Assembly (NCBI GenBank): GCA_951813605.1
Contig: OX638379.1
Location: 248,001-312,000 of the forward strand
DNA from: an uncultured Bryobacterales bacterium
Lineage (GTDB): Bacteria > Acidobacteriota > Terriglobia > Bryobacterales > UBA6623
DNA length: 64,000 nt
Direction of reading: 5' to 3'
Of this stretch, positions 61,710 to 64,000 are shown piece after piece. The notes below the pieces were generated by a model. The model saw only the letters and a list, made by a program, of their open reading frames with translations, did not search any database and was not told the origin of the DNA. The translations under genes and the position numbers were made by a program. Numbering within the stretch: position 1 is the stretch's first letter; each line of letters opens with the position of its first letter.

Positions 61710-63083
61710 CTACACATCCTCGCGCACCACGTACGGCTCGCGGTAGGCCCTCGTTAAGAGCGCATTCGCCTCGTCGTCGCCGACAATCTCTTCCCTCTTC
61801 GAGTCAAACTCGACCTGGCGCTTGAGCCGGTACGAGATGTTGCCCAGGTGCGCCATGACGGATGACTTGTGCCCTTCTTCGACATCGGCGGTCAGATCGG
61901 AAACCTTTCGGCTGCGAACGGCCTCGATGAAGTTGTCAAAATGCGGCTGGTTGCGGATCTTGTCCGTCGGGTGCTCGGCGAAAGGGCCGGGCTCCTTCTT
62001 CTGCCCGAGGAACGTGTAGTAGGCCCCGTAGTGAGGCATCACCATGTAGCCTTCCGACCCGTAAAACATCAGTCCCGTGCAGACACCGTGCGTCGGCCAG
62101 TGTTCGCCAATACCGCCCTCGACGTTCGAGATCCAGGGTCGGATCTCGAAGTTCAGGTAGAGATTGCGACCGCCGTACTCATAGCAAACGCTCTGGGCGT
62201 TCGGTGTTTCCTGCGCGTCGTCGTGGACGAACATCCCTCCCATCGATTGGACGCGGCGCGGATGCTCGTCCAGGTCAAGTGCCCATCGCATGATGTCGAG
62301 CTGGTGGACACCTTGATTGCCGAGTTCGCCGTTACCGTAGTCCCATTGCCAGTGCCACTTGTTGTGTAACCGGAGATTGCTGAACGGGCGGTCCGGCCCG
62401 GGCCCCTTCCATAGGTCATAGTGGACGCCGTCCGGCAACGGCCCTTCGATATGCGGGCCGATCGATCGGCGCCACTTGAACGCTAGGCCGCGCGCCAGGT
62501 AGACCTTGCCGATCACGCCTTCCTTCAGCCGGCGCACGCCTTCGACAATCTCGGGACTCGAGCGATTCTGAGTGCCGTGCTGCACGATGCGCCCATAGCG
62601 GCGCGCCGCCTTGACGGCCTGCCGGCCCTCGAATGCGTTGTGGGAAAGGGGCTTCTCCACGTACACATCCTTGCCTGCTTGGCAGGCCCAGATCGTGCCG
62701 AGAGAGTGCCAGTGGTTCGGTGTTGCGTAGAAGACTGCATCGATCGACTGATCATCCAGCAGCCTACGGATGTCGTAGTACACGGCGGGCTTGTTCCCCG
62801 TGCGAGCCGTATGGCCCCTTAGGCGGTCCGCGAGCACCGACTCGTCGATGTCACATACCGCGGCTAACTCCACATTTTTCGACGCCAGGGCTTCGAGCGC
62901 TGCAAGATGTGACCGTCCACGACCCCGTAGCCCAACCACCGCCGCCCTGATTCGGTCGCTCGGACTGACACGGGTCGCTGCCATTGCTGGCGCGCCAAGC
63001 GCAGGTAGCGCTGTGGCGGCGACCGCCGTGGACACGAATTCTCTGCGGGATTTCACTGTCGTGAGAAAGGTCTTGCGGGGCAT
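61710..63083 (-). CDS. Gfo/Idh/MocA-family oxidoreductase, Tat-exported
   Basis: The product is 457 residues with a twin-arginine signal ('KSRREFVSTAVAATALPALG'). The NAD(P)-binding fold follows ('RAAVVGLRGRGRSHL', 'AAVCDID') with the signature 'YVEKPLSHN' (Glu143-Lys144-Pro145; the lysine is catalytic in the family). The C-terminal part has 'GNQGVHQLDIMRWAL' with the expected Asp and His. Such exported members are common in Planctomycetes and Acidobacteriota and are often involved in sugar conversion; the substrate is unknown. It lies 61 bp after a DUF1501 gene on the same strand, probably cotranscribed. Confidence 0.92.
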   Translation of the reverse strand: MPRKTFLTTVKSRREFVSTAVAATALPALGAPAMAATRVSPSDRIRAAVVGLRGRGRSHLAALEALASKNVELAAVCDIDESVLADRLRGHTARTGNKPAVYYDIRRLLDDQSIDAVFYATPNHWHSLGTIWACQAGKDVYVEKPLSHNAFEGRQAVKAARRYGRIVQHGTQNRSSPEIVEGVRRLKEGVIGKVYLARGLAFKWRRSIGPHIEGPLPDGVHYDLWKGPGPDRPFSNLRLHNKWHWQWDYGNGELGNQGVHQLDIMRWALDLDEHPRRVQSMGGMFVHDDAQETPNAQSVCYEYGGRNLYLNFEIRPWISNVEGGIGEHWPTHGVCTGLMFYGSEGYMVMPHYGAYYTFLGQKKEPGPFAEHPTDKIRNQPHFDNFIEAVRSRKVSDLTADVEEGHKSSVMAHLGNISYRLKRQVEFDSKREEIVGDDEANALLTRAYREPYVVREDV

Positions 63084-63144
63084 CTGACGAGACTATATCC
63101 CATCGGCTTAGCCAGGCGGATTCCGGGCGCTGTTGCTGCCGGCC

Positions 63145-64000
63145 TCAGGCGAGCACTTCGTGAATCACGTGGCCATGGACGTCGGTGAGTCGGAAGTCTC
63201 GACCGCCGAATCGGTAGGAAAGCTTAGTGTGGTCTAGGCCGAGCAGGTGTAGCACGGTCGCGTGGAGGTCATGTACGGTTCGAATCCCTTCCACCGCGTG
63301 GTAACCATACTCGTCCGTCGCTCCGTAAATCGTTCCCGGCTTGATCCCCCCGCCGGCGAGCCAGAGGCTGAAGCCGTAAGGATTGTGGTCGCGGCCGTTC
63401 GTGCCTTGGACAAAGGGCGTCCGTCCGAACTCGCCGGAAAAGATCACTAGTGTCTCGTCAAATAGGCCGCGGGCCTTCAGGTCCTGCAACAGACCCGCCA
63501 CAGGCTGGTCCACCGCGAAGGCGTTGCGCGTATGCCCGAGGATCAAGTCCGTATGCTGGTCCCAGGGATTCGAGGAGTTTCCCTTGCCGCGATTGCGGCC
63601 GTCGACCATCGTCAACTCGACGAACCGCACGCCACGCTCGATCAGCCGACGGGCGATCAGGCACTGCAGGGCGTAATCGCGCTTCGGCGGGAAGGTCGAA
63701 TCGAGGCCGTAGAGCTTGCGCGTCGCCTCGGTCTCGCCACGGATATCCACCAGCTCGGGCACCGCCGATTGCATGTGGTAGGCCGTCTCGTAGTTCTTGA
63801 TCGCCGCCTCGATTTGCGGATGGTGCGCGGTGCGATCCAAGTACATGGAATCGAGCGACTGAATGAAGTCCAAGCGTCTCCGCTGCTTGGTGTCGTCCTC
63901 GTTCGGGCGGATGTTGGCCAGAGGCTCGTCCGCGCCCGGATAGAGGAAGGATCCTTGGTGCTGGGCCGGGAGGAAGCCGCTGCTGAACATGTTGATTCCG
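63145..64000 (-). CDS. DUF1501 family protein (5' part beyond the window)
   Basis: The frame enters from the window edge and ends at 63145; 285 residues are visible. Landmarks of DUF1501 include 'CLIARRLIERGVRFVELTMVDG', 'WDQHTDLI' and 'LVIFSGEFGRTPFVQGTNGRDHNPYGFSLWLAGGG', with 'VHDLHATVLHLLGLDHTKLSYRFGGRDFRLTDVHG' near the end. The latter matches the longer DUF1501 subgroup usually coupled to DUF1549/DUF1553 proteins. A partner gene may therefore lie just upstream, outside the window. The Gfo/Idh gene follows after 61 bp. Confidence 0.9.
   Translation of the reverse strand, partial: GINMFSSGFLPAQHQGSFLYPGADEPLANIRPNEDDTKQRRRLDFIQSLDSMYLDRTAHHPQIEAAIKNYETAYHMQSAVPELVDIRGETEATRKLYGLDSTFPPKRDYALQCLIARRLIERGVRFVELTMVDGRNRGKGNSSNPWDQHTDLILGHTRNAFAVDQPVAGLLQDLKARGLFDETLVIFSGEFGRTPFVQGTNGRDHNPYGFSLWLAGGGIKPGTIYGATDEYGYHAVEGIRTVHDLHATVLHLLGLDHTKLSYRFGGRDFRLTDVHGHVIHEVLA

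Overview
The window looks like a chromosomal stretch of an Acidobacteriota genome, probably of the Solibacter/Bryobacterales type. This is an inference from gene content, not from a marker gene. The pointers are three Oar-like TonB-dependent receptors of about 1,100 residues with an N-terminal carboxypeptidase-regulatory domain, DUF1501 and DUF1549/DUF1553 proteins, CRTAC1-like (FG-GAP plus ASPIC/UnbV) proteins next to TPR proteins and multiheme cytochromes c, Tat-exported Gfo/Idh and sugar-isomerase proteins, and a G+C-rich base composition.

Layout. 1-5.7 kb is a corrinoid uptake and salvage locus: a cobalamin riboswitch drives btuB and the start of a btuF-like gene on the minus strand, and cbiZ-cbiB diverge on the plus strand. 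6.1-8.1 kb holds a duplicated lipocalin-like lipoprotein and a zinc-ribbon membrane protein. 8.2-13.7 kb is a minus-strand operon (heptaheme cytochrome, TPR, CRTAC1-like, sugar isomerase-like). 14.3-19.4 kb has a TonB receptor convergent with a cytochrome-TPR fusion. 19.9-33.9 kb is an accessory block with an IS1595-type remnant, an intact IS1634-type element, one intact TonB receptor and one intact esterase-like gene, and four broken genes (three sulfatases and an ADP-ribosylglycohydrolase-like lipoprotein). It is bounded by two directly repeated IS1595-type ends. 34.4-40.7 kb has two TPR proteins around a third TonB receptor. 40.9-43.1 kb is a beta-oxidation multifunctional enzyme. 43.3-49.5 kb is a PPC-domain / DUF1549-DUF1553 / DUF1501 operon. 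50.6-56.4 kb is a TPR / CRTAC1-like pair followed by a three-module spermidine-synthase-like membrane protein. 56.7-58.6 kb holds two gene ghosts around a candidate selenoprotein. 58.6-61.1 kb is phoH-ybeY-era. The window ends in a Gfo/Idh oxidoreductase and a truncated DUF1501 gene.

The strongest unusual signal is at 57,449-57,979. A peroxidase-related (AhpD/CMD superfamily) gene is read through an in-frame TGA that falls exactly on the second cysteine of the CxxC redox motif. It is followed by a perfect 7-bp stem with a 6-nt loop, spaced as a bacterial SECIS element should be. The second theme is gene decay. At least eight protein-coding ghosts or broken genes can be recognised, several of them paralogues of intact genes elsewhere in the window, and the sulfatase block is broken throughout. 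No rRNA, convincing tRNA or CRISPR array was seen.
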